Positions 1 to 5,182 of a stretch of DNA of 5,769 bases are shown here, in pieces (the first letter of the stretch is position 1; every line of letters begins with the position of its first letter). Position numbers and translations under genes: made by a program. Under the pieces are notes generated by a model. That model worked only from the letters and a program-made list of their open reading frames with translations. It made no database searches and was not told where the DNA came from. Origin of the DNA: Methanosarcinaceae archaeon (GTDB taxonomy: Archaea > Halobacteriota > Methanosarcinia > Methanosarcinales > Methanosarcinaceae); NCBI GenBank assembly GCA_030596385.1, contig JAUVKD010000076.1, positions 1 to 5,769 on the forward strand, read 5' to 3'.

Positions 1-1
1 T

Positions 2-130
2 ACCCTAAGATTTGAAGAGGATACAACCATTCAATGTCTGGTCGCCAAAATATGTCAGAGCACATTACACAATATGTGTACTATCATTTCTGCTGGATAT
101 CACGATCACAAACCGCTTGAAATAGGTTGA
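2..130 (+). CDS. Possible 3' end of a gene entering from the left edge (partial, unidentified)
   Basis: An open frame runs from the window edge for 42 codons to a TGA at 128-130 with no internal stop. It reads as a mixed globular tail: acidic residues near the edge (RFEEDTT), a Cys/Leu-rich middle (QCLVAKICQSTLHNMC) and a His-rich end (GYHDHKPLEIG). I do not recognise the family. In DNA this AT-rich, 42 stop-free codons is mildly unusual but can occur by chance. The start, if there is one, lies outside the window. It could also be the tail of a decayed gene. A 15-bp dyad (66-80) lies inside it. Confidence 0.3.
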   Translation, partial: TLRFEEDTTIQCLVAKICQSTLHNMCTIISAGYHDHKPLEIG

Positions 131-165
131 TATCTGTATAAGAAGTCCGCAAAAGGTGTATGAGG

Positions 166-174
166 TTTTAAAAT
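166..174 (+). promoter_or_regulatory. TATA-like box for the small ORF at 198
   Basis: TTTTAAAAT is centred about 27 bases before the ATG at 198. An archaeal TATA box is usually centred 25-27 bases upstream of the transcription start, so a transcript from here would begin at or next to the ATG and be leaderless. This agrees with the lack of any Shine-Dalgarno match before that ATG. AT-rich 9-mers are common in this flank, so the evidence is mainly the spacing. Confidence 0.3.
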
Positions 175-197
175 AGGGAATAGTCGGAAAAATAACA

Positions 198-326
198 ATG
201 AAAAGTACGGGTGATGAATTTCTCAAGCTAATTAATCTTCAATCGCATCAGAAAGCAATATTGAAGTTGTTTCAAAGCGAGAACATTGTGAGGAGAGAAT
301 ATCTAAAATCGATAGGAATCAAATGA
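198..326 (+). CDS. Small hypothetical protein, 42 aa, possibly leaderless
   Basis: ATG at 198 to TGA at 324-326. The product is a charged, mostly helix-forming peptide (core LINLQSHQKAILKLFQSENIVRREYLKSIGI) whose spacing of hydrophobic residues resembles one or two amphipathic helices, loosely like the start of a helix-turn-helix domain. I recognise no specific family. An in-frame stop at 174-176 limits upstream extension, and no other start lies between. There is no Shine-Dalgarno match, but a TATA-like box at 166-174 fits a leaderless mRNA. After the TGA the frame stays open to a TAA at 420-422, so a truncated gene is an alternative to a genuine small protein. Confidence 0.3.
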   Translation: MKSTGDEFLKLINLQSHQKAILKLFQSENIVRREYLKSIGIK

Positions 327-450
327 AGAGTATTACGATCAACAAATAACACAAAATTTGGAAGCATGCAGCCACATGATATGAGTTTTTATTTTTGGGT
401 GGGAAACTTGGGTCATAGATAATAAATTCTTAAGATTTTATCGGATAAAT

Positions 451-669
451 ATGATGAATTCAAGCATTGTAGCGGCACACCCAATTGCAGCAGAGCTACA
501 GTATAATGATTAAAATCAACATAAAAGAAGTGTCAGTGGATTTGGATGACAGTTCAAGATACATTTTACAGGGATGAATTTGAAAGATAAAACAAATTAC
601 ACAGATATCGTAAAGAATGCTGGCGATAATCCATTTATTACCAACATACTATGCAGTTCCCAAAATTAA
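451..669 (+). other. Chain of three tiny overlapping ORFs (small peptides or a frameshifted gene remnant)
   Basis: Three ATG-initiated ORFs follow one another with overlapping ends: 451-513 (20 aa), 506-577 (23 aa, 8-nt overlap) and 574-669 (31 aa, 4-nt ATGA overlap). The second reads IKINIKEVSVDLDD, like a beta strand pair. The third reads NLKDKTNYTDIVKNAGDNP and ends ITNILCSSQN. The frames go 1, 2, 1, so a single gene broken by two compensating frameshifts would look the same. None has a convincing Shine-Dalgarno site and I recognise no family. A T-run 15 bases after the last stop fits a transcript ending here. Chance is not excluded, because the region is AT-rich and each ORF is very short. 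Confidence 0.25.
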
Positions 670-683
670 CAAATGTTGTACAG

Positions 684-691
684 TTTTTTTT
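684..691 (+). terminator. T8 run, archaeal-type terminator candidate
   Basis: Eight consecutive T residues on the plus strand lie 15 bases after the last tiny ORF and 90 bases before cbiT. Archaeal RNA polymerase can terminate at U-tracts without a strong hairpin, so this would separate any transcript of the left flank from the cbi operon. No stable stem precedes it. Confidence 0.4.
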
Positions 692-721
692 GATTTGATT
701 TCCAGTTACCCTTTGAGCAAT

Positions 722-748
722 ATGTTTTACAAGGCGCAAGACATATGT
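722..748 (+). promoter_or_regulatory. Probable promoter zone of the cbi operon (weak match)
   Basis: The operon promoter should lie between the T8 run and the cbiT ATG at 782. Two poor TATA-like candidates are visible: ATGTTTTAC at 722-730, and the 8-bp palindrome ACATATGT at 741-748. The second would give a start near 768-770 and a leader of roughly 12-14 bases carrying the AGGTG site. Neither is close to the TTTATATA consensus, and I cannot choose between them. No cobalamin-riboswitch B12 box is seen here. Confidence 0.2.
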
Positions 749-781
749 AGTTAACTCCAGTTTACTTTAGTCAGGTGTAAA

Positions 782-1351
782 ATGACAGATATGTTACCCA
801 TAAGCGGCGGTCCCACAAAACCGGAAATAATCGCAGTATCTCTGTCAAAACTTGGTTTGAAAGATGGTAGCACATTTGTTGATATTGGCTGTGGCACAGG
901 TGCCGTAGCAATCGAAGCATCAAAAATGACTCGTGATCTTCGAATCTATGCACTTGATGCCCGCTTAGAATCGATAGAGATTGCAGCAAAGAACTTTGAA
1001 ACCCACGGACTGGCAAACATTACACTTTTGCAAGGCGAAGCATCGCAGATATTAAATGATAATACAGACATTGGAACAATCGACTCTGTATTTGTAGGTG
1101 GTACGAAGAACATCCGCCGTGTGCTCGGGATACTCTGCGAAAAAAAGGTGCGGAGAATCGTTGTTAATGCCGTTCGAATAGAAACAGTAGTAAGGGCGAT
1201 CGATGAGATGCAAAAACTTGGAATATTCGATGAGGTGCTACATGTTGCAGTATCGCGAGGTGCACCCATTGCAGAAGAAACAATGTTCAAACCCGAAAAT
1301 CCGGTGTACATCATTGTTGGAAAAATGAATGATCAGGATTATCGGATATAA
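782..1351 (+). CDS. cbiT: CbiT, cobalt-precorrin C15-methyltransferase (decarboxylating)
   Basis: This is a cytoplasmic SAM-dependent enzyme of the anaerobic corrin pathway. It methylates C15 and decarboxylates the C12 acetate side chain, giving cobalt-precorrin-8 for CbiC. The 189-residue protein has the class I methyltransferase fold. The GGPTKPEI segment (residues 9-16) is typical of CbiT N-termini, glycine-rich motif I is VDIGCGTG at 33-40, the acidic end of strand 2 is ALDA at 57-60, VGGT is at 105-108, and the family C-terminus SRGAPI...ENPVYIIVG is at 158-180. The length matches stand-alone archaeal CbiT. The ATG at 782 is chosen because AGGTG at 773-777 sits four bases before it; the ATG at 791 would be too far away. 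It is the first gene of the operon, 13 bases before cbiL. CbiE, its usual partner or fusion partner, is not next to it. Confidence 0.93.
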   Translation: MTDMLPISGGPTKPEIIAVSLSKLGLKDGSTFVDIGCGTGAVAIEASKMTRDLRIYALDARLESIEIAAKNFETHGLANITLLQGEASQILNDNTDIGTIDSVFVGGTKNIRRVLGILCEKKVRRIVVNAVRIETVVRAIDEMQKLGIFDEVLHVAVSRGAPIAEETMFKPENPVYIIVGKMNDQDYRI

Positions 1352-1364
1352 TGGTGATTAACAA

Positions 1365-1994
1365 ATGCTAATTGGAGTAGGACTTGGACCCGGTAACCCG
1401 CAACTTTTGACTCTCAAAGCTGTTGAAACATTAAAGCACAGTGATATGGTGTACGTACCCGGTCGCCTCGCAGCAGATCTGGTAGCACCCTATGCGAATT
1501 GCGAGATACTGGATTTCCCGATGACAAAGAACAGCGATGTGCTTAATGCTATCTGGAAAAAGAATGCAGATATTGTAGCAGGACATGCAAGATCCGGCAC
1601 GGTGGCTTTTGGACTGATTGGAGACCCGAACTTCTTTTCCACATTTTCACATCTTAGTCGTGTCATACACGAATATCATCCTGATATCGGGATAACAACA
1701 ATCCCGGGAATAAGTTCGATCACATCCTTTGCAGCAAGAACCAAAGTTGCCATTGATTCATCATTTGAGGTAAGTGATGGAACATGTGTGCGGTCGAAGA
1801 TTATCCTTAAAGCACGCCGTCCGCTTGAGATTGTAAACTCATTGGCCGATGAAGGATATGATGAATTCATTTTTGCAGAAAAACTGTTTTCAGACGAAGA
1901 GAAGATAATAAAAACAAGGGAGAATATCCCTGAAAAGGGGGATTATTTCAGCATCATCTATGCCAAAAAGCGGGATCCAGGGAGGATTGAATAA
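1365..1994 (+). CDS. cbiL: CbiL, cobalt-factor II C20-methyltransferase
   Basis: CbiL transfers a methyl group from SAM to C20 of cobalt-factor II, giving cobalt-factor III, the substrate of CbiH. The C20 methyl is later lost through CbiG. The 209-residue protein is a tetrapyrrole (corrin/porphyrin) methylase: the N-terminal glycine loop is GVGLGPGNPQLLTLKAVE at 4-21, VYVPGR is at 29-34, the SAM-binding stretch GDPNFFSTFSHL is at 86-97, PGISSI is at 114-119, and the CbiL-type tail EKLFSDEEKI...GDYFSIIYAKK ends the protein. GDP followed by a phenylalanine pair and STFSHL points to the C20 enzyme rather than the C11 or C17 paralogues. A strong GGTGAT ribosome binding site at 1353-1358 lies six bases before the ATG. 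The stop codon at 1992-1994 abuts the cbiF start with no gap. Confidence 0.93.
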   Translation: MLIGVGLGPGNPQLLTLKAVETLKHSDMVYVPGRLAADLVAPYANCEILDFPMTKNSDVLNAIWKKNADIVAGHARSGTVAFGLIGDPNFFSTFSHLSRVIHEYHPDIGITTIPGISSITSFAARTKVAIDSSFEVSDGTCVRSKIILKARRPLEIVNSLADEGYDEFIFAEKLFSDEEKIIKTRENIPEKGDYFSIIYAKKRDPGRIE

Positions 1995-2729
1995 ATGGAC
2001 GGAAAAAATATAGTATATTTCATTGGTGCAGGTCCGGGAAACCCAAAATTGATAACCGTCATGGGGCGTGAACTTCTAAATGATGCAGATCTCGTAGTCT
2101 ATGCCGGATCCCTCATAAACCCTGACGTGCTGGATTATTCAAATGGTAAGAAGATCGACAGTTACGGACTGACACTTGATGAGATAACAAAAATAATGGC
2201 AGATAATGTCAAGATCGGCAAAAAAGTTGTTCGCCTGCATAGCGGTGATCCATCGCTGTATGGCTCGATCGTTGAACAGATGAATGAACTTGAAAAATAC
2301 GGCATCAAGGTTGAACGTGTACCTGGTGTCTCATCAGTATTTGCATCTGCTGCTGCGCTAAACACCCAGTTGACATTGAACGGGGTATCCGATACACTGA
2401 TAATCACACGCCCGGCAGGCAAAACACTTGAAAAAGATGATATAAAGGAACTATCGCGTCACAATGCCACGATGGCTGTGTTCCTTGGAACACAGAAGAT
2501 CGGGGAGATAATGAACAAGGTAGAATACCCGCAGGATACACCTGTTGCGGTTGTATTCCATGCATCATGGGATGATGAACAGGTCATATGCGGCACGGTG
2601 GCTGATATTGCACAGAAAGTAAAGGATGCGGGTATAAAACGCTCGGCAATGATCATTATTGGCGGAGTAGTTGACCCTATTAATTACAGGAGGTCACACC
2701 TATACGGAGTAGCACAAGAACCGCTGTGA
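1995..2729 (+). CDS. cbiF: CbiF, cobalt-precorrin-4 C11-methyltransferase
   Basis: CbiF methylates C11 of cobalt-precorrin-4, giving cobalt-precorrin-5A, the substrate of CbiG. The 244-residue tetrapyrrole methylase shows GAGPGNP at 11-17, VVYAGSLIN at 34-42 (typical of CbiF/CobM), the SAM motif [11 protein letters not shown] at 80-90, [14 protein letters not shown] at 110-123, the linker segment ITRPAGKT at 137-144, and the family C-terminal RRSHLYG at 232-238. Full length is normal for CbiF. GGAGG at 1981-1985, inside the end of cbiL, lies nine bases before the ATG. The end overlaps the annotated GTG start of the CbiG N-terminal gene by four bases. The Arg-Arg codons 232-233 (AGG AGG) also create a Shine-Dalgarno-like sequence ahead of that gene. 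Confidence 0.94.
   Translation: MDGKNIVYFIGAGPGNPKLITVMGRELLNDADLVVYAGSLINPDVLDYSNGKKIDSYGLTLDEITKIMADNVKIGKKVVRLHSGDPSLYGSIVEQMNELEKYGIKVERVPGVSSVFASAAALNTQLTLNGVSDTLIITRPAGKTLEKDDIKELSRHNATMAVFLGTQKIGEIMNKVEYPQDTPVAVVFHASWDDEQVICGTVADIAQKVKDAGIKRSAMIIIGGVVDPINYRRSHLYGVAQEPL
2689..2728 (+). promoter_or_regulatory. Start region of the CbiG N-terminal gene, start codon uncertain
   Basis: GGAGGT at 2689-2694 is a near-perfect ribosome binding site, but the codon at normal spacing (2702-2704) in the cbiG frame is ATA. No ATG, GTG or TTG occurs in frame from the upstream stop at 2681-2683 until the GTG at 2726, which is 31 bases from the GGAGGT and has only a weak GGAG (2706-2709) before it. GTG at 2726 overlaps the cbiF stop as GTGA, a common arrangement for coupled genes. 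GGAGGT also encodes the conserved Arg-Arg of CbiF, so its presence may be incidental. Confidence 0.4.
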
Positions 2730-3241
2730 TAACATTTGAGCGGAATCGTGATGCTGCTATTCGTATCGCAGAGCATCTGAACGCAGACATACTGACATAT
2801 GATAGGTCAGTCTTTAAGCATGCGTTTAATGAATATGATAGAATTGTGGCGCTTTTTGCAACCGGTATCGCTGTGCGGGAGATTGCACCATTGCTTATTG
2901 ATAAGTGGTCCGATCCTGCTGTGGTAGTGGTAGATTCGAACCTGACCTTTGCAATACCTCTTACAGGCGGTCACCACGGTGCGAACGAACTTGCACGCAG
3001 GCTATCGGAAATTGATATTGTGCCTGTCATAACAACTGCAACAGAAGTGCATAAGCGCCCATCAGTTGAAGGGATCGCGAATTTTCTTGGTTGTGAGATC
3101 GTAAATAAGGAATCTACCATAAGCGTCAACTGCGCACTGCTTGAGCAGGATGTGGAAGTGCTTGAGATACGTGGTCCTAAAGTGGTTGTGGTTGAGGAGA
3201 ACGTATCTGTGCTGAAGAGATCCGGGGCCGGAACATCATGA
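2726..3241 (+). CDS. cbiG: CbiG N-terminal and middle part (cobalt-precorrin-5A hydrolase subunit)
   Basis: CbiG opens the ring-A delta-lactone of cobalt-precorrin-5A and releases the C20 carbon with its methyl as acetaldehyde. This 171-residue ORF contains the CbiG_N domain: [13 protein letters not shown] at 45-57, DPAVVVVD at 63-70, [15 protein letters not shown] at 79-93 and [15 protein letters not shown] at 101-115. A shorter middle segment follows (about 116-165, with [12 protein letters not shown]). It lacks the CbiG_C domain, which is encoded by the next gene in another frame through an ATGA overlap. Full-length CbiG is usually a single chain of about 320-350 residues. The GTG start is provisional: the first beta strand appears to begin several residues upstream (in-frame codons read [11 protein letters not shown]), so the true start may lie near 2702. 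The two parts presumably work as a pair. Confidence 0.88.
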   Translation: MITFERNRDAAIRIAEHLNADILTYDRSVFKHAFNEYDRIVALFATGIAVREIAPLLIDKWSDPAVVVVDSNLTFAIPLTGGHHGANELARRLSEIDIVPVITTATEVHKRPSVEGIANFLGCEIVNKESTISVNCALLEQDVEVLEIRGPKVVVVEENVSVLKRSGAGTS

Positions 3242-3591
3242 TTGTAGGAATCGGGACGCGGCGCGGTGTTACATCACAGGAGGTCATCGACGCAGTCAAC
3301 AGGGCACTTTGTGAGGTCAATGCCAAACCTGACAGCGTGCGTTTGCTCGCATCTGCCCGGATGAAGGAGAACGAGGCGGGTTTGCTTGAAGCTGCACAGG
3401 TGCTCGGCATTGGGATAGAGTTCGTGCCGCATGAGGTATTGAACAAATTTGATGCACCTTCTGCATCACAGGCAAACCGTTTTGGTTTAAATGGTGTGGC
3501 AGAACCTGCTGCCCTTGCACTTTCAGAAAATAAAGAACTGATTATGAGGAAGAGAGTATATGGAAGGATCACAATCGCAATCGCACAATGA
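3238..3591 (+). CDS. CbiG C-terminal domain protein (CobE/CbiG_C family)
   Basis: This 117-residue stand-alone CbiG_C (CobE-like) protein has GIGTRRGVT at 4-12 (family GIGCRRG-type loop), the KENEAGLLEAA helix at 43-53, IEFVPHEVLNKF at 60-71, the signature GVAEPAAL at 86-93 and the closing strand ITIAIA at 111-116. In most CbiG proteins this domain is the C-terminal third. In some aerobic-pathway bacteria it occurs alone as CobE. Here it follows the N-terminal CbiG gene directly through a four-base ATGA overlap, so it most likely completes the CbiG function by translational coupling. Only a weak GGGG precedes the ATG. Its last 32 bases overlap the start of cbiH. Confidence 0.88.
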   Translation: MIVGIGTRRGVTSQEVIDAVNRALCEVNAKPDSVRLLASARMKENEAGLLEAAQVLGIGIEFVPHEVLNKFDAPSASQANRFGLNGVAEPAALALSENKELIMRKRVYGRITIAIAQ

Positions 3592-4366
3592 GAATATCGT
3601 TAAAAAAGGTAAACTTTATATTATCGGCATAGGACCTGGCTCAGTTTTGCATCTCACGATTCGCGCGCGGGATGTTCTTGCAGTTTCGGATTACGTAATA
3701 GGTAATGGAACATACCTTGATCAGATCGGGAGCCTGATAAATGGGCAGAACATTATCCGTAGTTCTATGGGGAAGGAAGTAGACCGCGCGCAAAAGGCTG
3801 TTGAACTTGCTAAAACATCAGTTGTATCCATTATCAGCGGGGGAGATGCAAATATCTATGGTATGGCAGGACTGGTGCTTGAGGTCGCAGAGAATTCGGG
3901 AGCTGATGTGGATATTGAGGTGCTTCCGGGCGTGACAGCTATTACAGCATCTGCAAGCGTTCTTGGCGCGCCGATCGTAAATGATTTTGCAGTCATTAGC
4001 CTTAGCGACCTGCTGACACCCTGGGATGTGATCGAAAAACGTCTTGGGGCGGCGGCGAGTGCGGATTTTATAATATCCCTGTATAACCCTAAAAGTCGCC
4101 AGCGCAATTCCAACTTCGTGCGTGCTATTGAAATAATCAAACGGCATAAAGCGGATTCTGTTACTGTCGGGCTTGTTAAGAATGCGCTTCGGGACAGCGG
4201 TGAAGAAATTATTGTCACAACCCTCGGGGATGTGTTTGAGTATAACGACTGGGTGGATATGCGAACCACGATACTTATAGGAAATAATGAATCCCGTATA
4301 TGGGAAAAAGATTCCAAAAAACTGATAATTACTCCAAGGGGGTATCATCGTAAATATGACTACTGA
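3560..4366 (+). CDS. cbiH: CbiH, cobalt-factor III C17-methyltransferase (ring-contracting)
   Basis: CbiH methylates C17 and drives contraction of the macrocycle from cobalt-factor III to cobalt-precorrin-4 (CobJ is the aerobic counterpart). The 268-residue protein shows IIGIGPGS at 21-28, SDYVIGNGTYLDQI at 43-56 (GNGTYLD where GYxTYLD is usual), ISGGDANIYGMAGLVLE at 92-108, the highly conserved block PGVTAITASASVLGAPIVNDFAVISLSD at 123-150 with LTPWDVIEKRL at 152-162, and LYNPKSRQR at 174-182. The SAM-site GDP is GDA here (Ala97). The ATG at 3560 is the only start before the first beta strand. It overlaps the preceding gene by 32 bases, has GAGGA at 3546-3550 nine bases upstream, and adds a polar 16-residue N-terminal tail. 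It ends inside cbiC with an 11-base overlap. Confidence 0.93.
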   Translation: MEGSQSQSHNENIVKKGKLYIIGIGPGSVLHLTIRARDVLAVSDYVIGNGTYLDQIGSLINGQNIIRSSMGKEVDRAQKAVELAKTSVVSIISGGDANIYGMAGLVLEVAENSGADVDIEVLPGVTAITASASVLGAPIVNDFAVISLSDLLTPWDVIEKRLGAAASADFIISLYNPKSRQRNSNFVRAIEIIKRHKADSVTVGLVKNALRDSGEEIIVTTLGDVFEYNDWVDMRTTILIGNNESRIWEKDSKKLIITPRGYHRKYDY

Positions 4367-5081
4367 AAGTACAACAAACCATACGAAAATAGAACCACGA
4401 TCATTTGAAGATATCGGCGATCTTATTCGGTTTACAACAGAAATTGACCCCGAACTTGTCAAAGCCTGCAAGGAACTTGGTGCCCATACACAAGAAGCAA
4501 AGGCAATATCTATAACGAGCCGCAATATTGCGCGCAGGGTTGTGGGTGACAAAACTCCGGAAGACCGTGTTCGTCAACGATGCATGATAGCGACAGGTGA
4601 TCCTGCTGTGGCAAAGATCATGAGATTTAAGAACGAACCTATTAATGCCGGAATTAAAGCAATCAAAAAAGGCGCGCCGATATTTGTTGATATTAACATG
4701 GTCAAAGTCGGTATAAGCAAAAAAGGGCACAATTGCGATGTCATTTGTGTGCTCGATGAGGATACTGATGCAAAAATCGCACATGAGTATGGAGTTACCA
4801 GAACCTCTGCAGGTTTCCTTGCATGCAGGGATCGGCTTGATGGTGCCATTATTGTTATCGGAAATGCCCCATCAGCAGCGCTTACGGTGTGTCGTTTGAT
4901 CGAGCACGGTATGCGCCCTGCGCTGATTGTGGGCACACCTGTAGGTTTTGTGAATGCAGCCGAGTCAAAAGAAGAGATATTGAAGATAGATCTGCCCTCA
5001 ATTACATGTATCGGTACGCGTGGGGGGACACCGATAGCGGTTGCATGTGTTAATGAACTTATTGCAATTACAGGGGATTGA
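4356..5081 (+). CDS. cbiC: CbiC, cobalt-precorrin-8 methylmutase
   Basis: CbiC moves the methyl group from C11 to C12 in cobalt-precorrin-8, giving cobyrinate, the last ring-forming step. The protein has 241 residues. Core motifs are ATGDPAVAKIMRF at 79-91, GAPIFVDINMVKVGI at 106-120, TRTSAGF at 148-154, LDGAIIVIGNAPSAALT at 161-177, RPALIVGTPVGFVNAAESKEE at 187-207 and GTRGGTPIAVACVN at 220-233. About 45 residues precede the usual family start, so it is longer than CobH-type enzymes of about 210 residues. In CobH-like proteins the segment before ATGD/ACG reads RMVHACG, with the active-site histidine; here it is RCMIATG, with Ile78 at the histidine position. GGGGGT at 4338-4343 lies 12 bases before the ATG. 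It is the last gene of the operon. Confidence 0.93.
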   Translation: MTTESTTNHTKIEPRSFEDIGDLIRFTTEIDPELVKACKELGAHTQEAKAISITSRNIARRVVGDKTPEDRVRQRCMIATGDPAVAKIMRFKNEPINAGIKAIKKGAPIFVDINMVKVGISKKGHNCDVICVLDEDTDAKIAHEYGVTRTSAGFLACRDRLDGAIIVIGNAPSAALTVCRLIEHGMRPALIVGTPVGFVNAAESKEEILKIDLPSITCIGTRGGTPIAVACVNELIAITGD

Positions 5082-5101
5082 ATAGGGAGTAATATTAAAA
5101 C

Positions 5102-5132
5102 AGGAGAATCTATGAAATCACGTTTGTCATGA
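5102..5132 (+). other. Ribosome binding site leading into a six-codon ORF
   Basis: AGGAG at 5102-5106 is followed five bases later by an ATG at 5112, but the frame stops after six codons (MKSRLS) at 5130-5132. A second ATG at 5129 overlaps that stop and ends after two codons. The arrangement looks like the start of a next operon gene whose body has been lost, or a very short regulatory ORF in the 3' leader of cbiC. Nothing downstream continues the reading frame. Confidence 0.3.
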
Positions 5133-5150
5133 GATAGATGTACACATTGT

Positions 5151-5163
5151 AAAAATTTATAAA
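5151..5163 (+). promoter_or_regulatory. Strong archaeal TATA box with A-rich BRE
   Basis: TTTATAAA at 5156-5163 is the best TATA-box match in the window and is preceded by AAAAA (5151-5155), as expected of an archaeal BRE. Transcription would start about 25 bases downstream of the centre, near 5183-5187, which is where the first hairpin of the following non-coding stretch begins. It is too far from the tRNA gene (nearly 290 bases) to be that gene's ordinary promoter. Confidence 0.5.
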
Positions 5164-5170
5164 TAGTCAA

Positions 5171-5180
5171 CGTTGCAACG
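5171..5180. repeat. 10-bp perfect palindrome
   Basis: CGTTGCAACG is its own reverse complement. It lies just downstream of the TATA box and just before the predicted start, a position where an archaeal repressor would block transcription initiation. An operator role is inference from position only. A related GGTTG/CAACC stem occurs at 5395-5409. Confidence 0.35.
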
Positions 5181-5182
5181 GC

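Noticed and set aside
211..280. C/D box guide RNA starting at GTGATGA (211-217), with similar ATGATGA at 451
   Set aside because: Box C matches, but no CTGA box D lies at a suitable distance after either copy and no C'/D' pair is present.
213..586. Possible direct repeat built on GATGAATT at 213, 453 and 573
   Set aside because: The three copies share only the short core and diverge on both sides, so they look like chance in AT-rich DNA.
327..781. Cobalamin riboswitch upstream of cbiT
   Set aside because: The only B12-box-like string is AGCCACAT near 371, which lacks the GCCACTG core. There is no supporting multi-stem architecture, and a T-run separates it from the operon.
3818..4552. Long minus-strand open frame (244 codons) opposite cbiH and cbiC
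   Set aside because: It lies antisense to two genes with clear family motifs, and its translation is low-complexity Ser/Ile/Arg-rich with no recognisable domain.
4574..5170. Minus-strand open frame (198 codons) opposite cbiC
   Set aside because: It is antisense to the conserved methylmutase core. The openness reflects codon bias of cbiC, not a separate gene.
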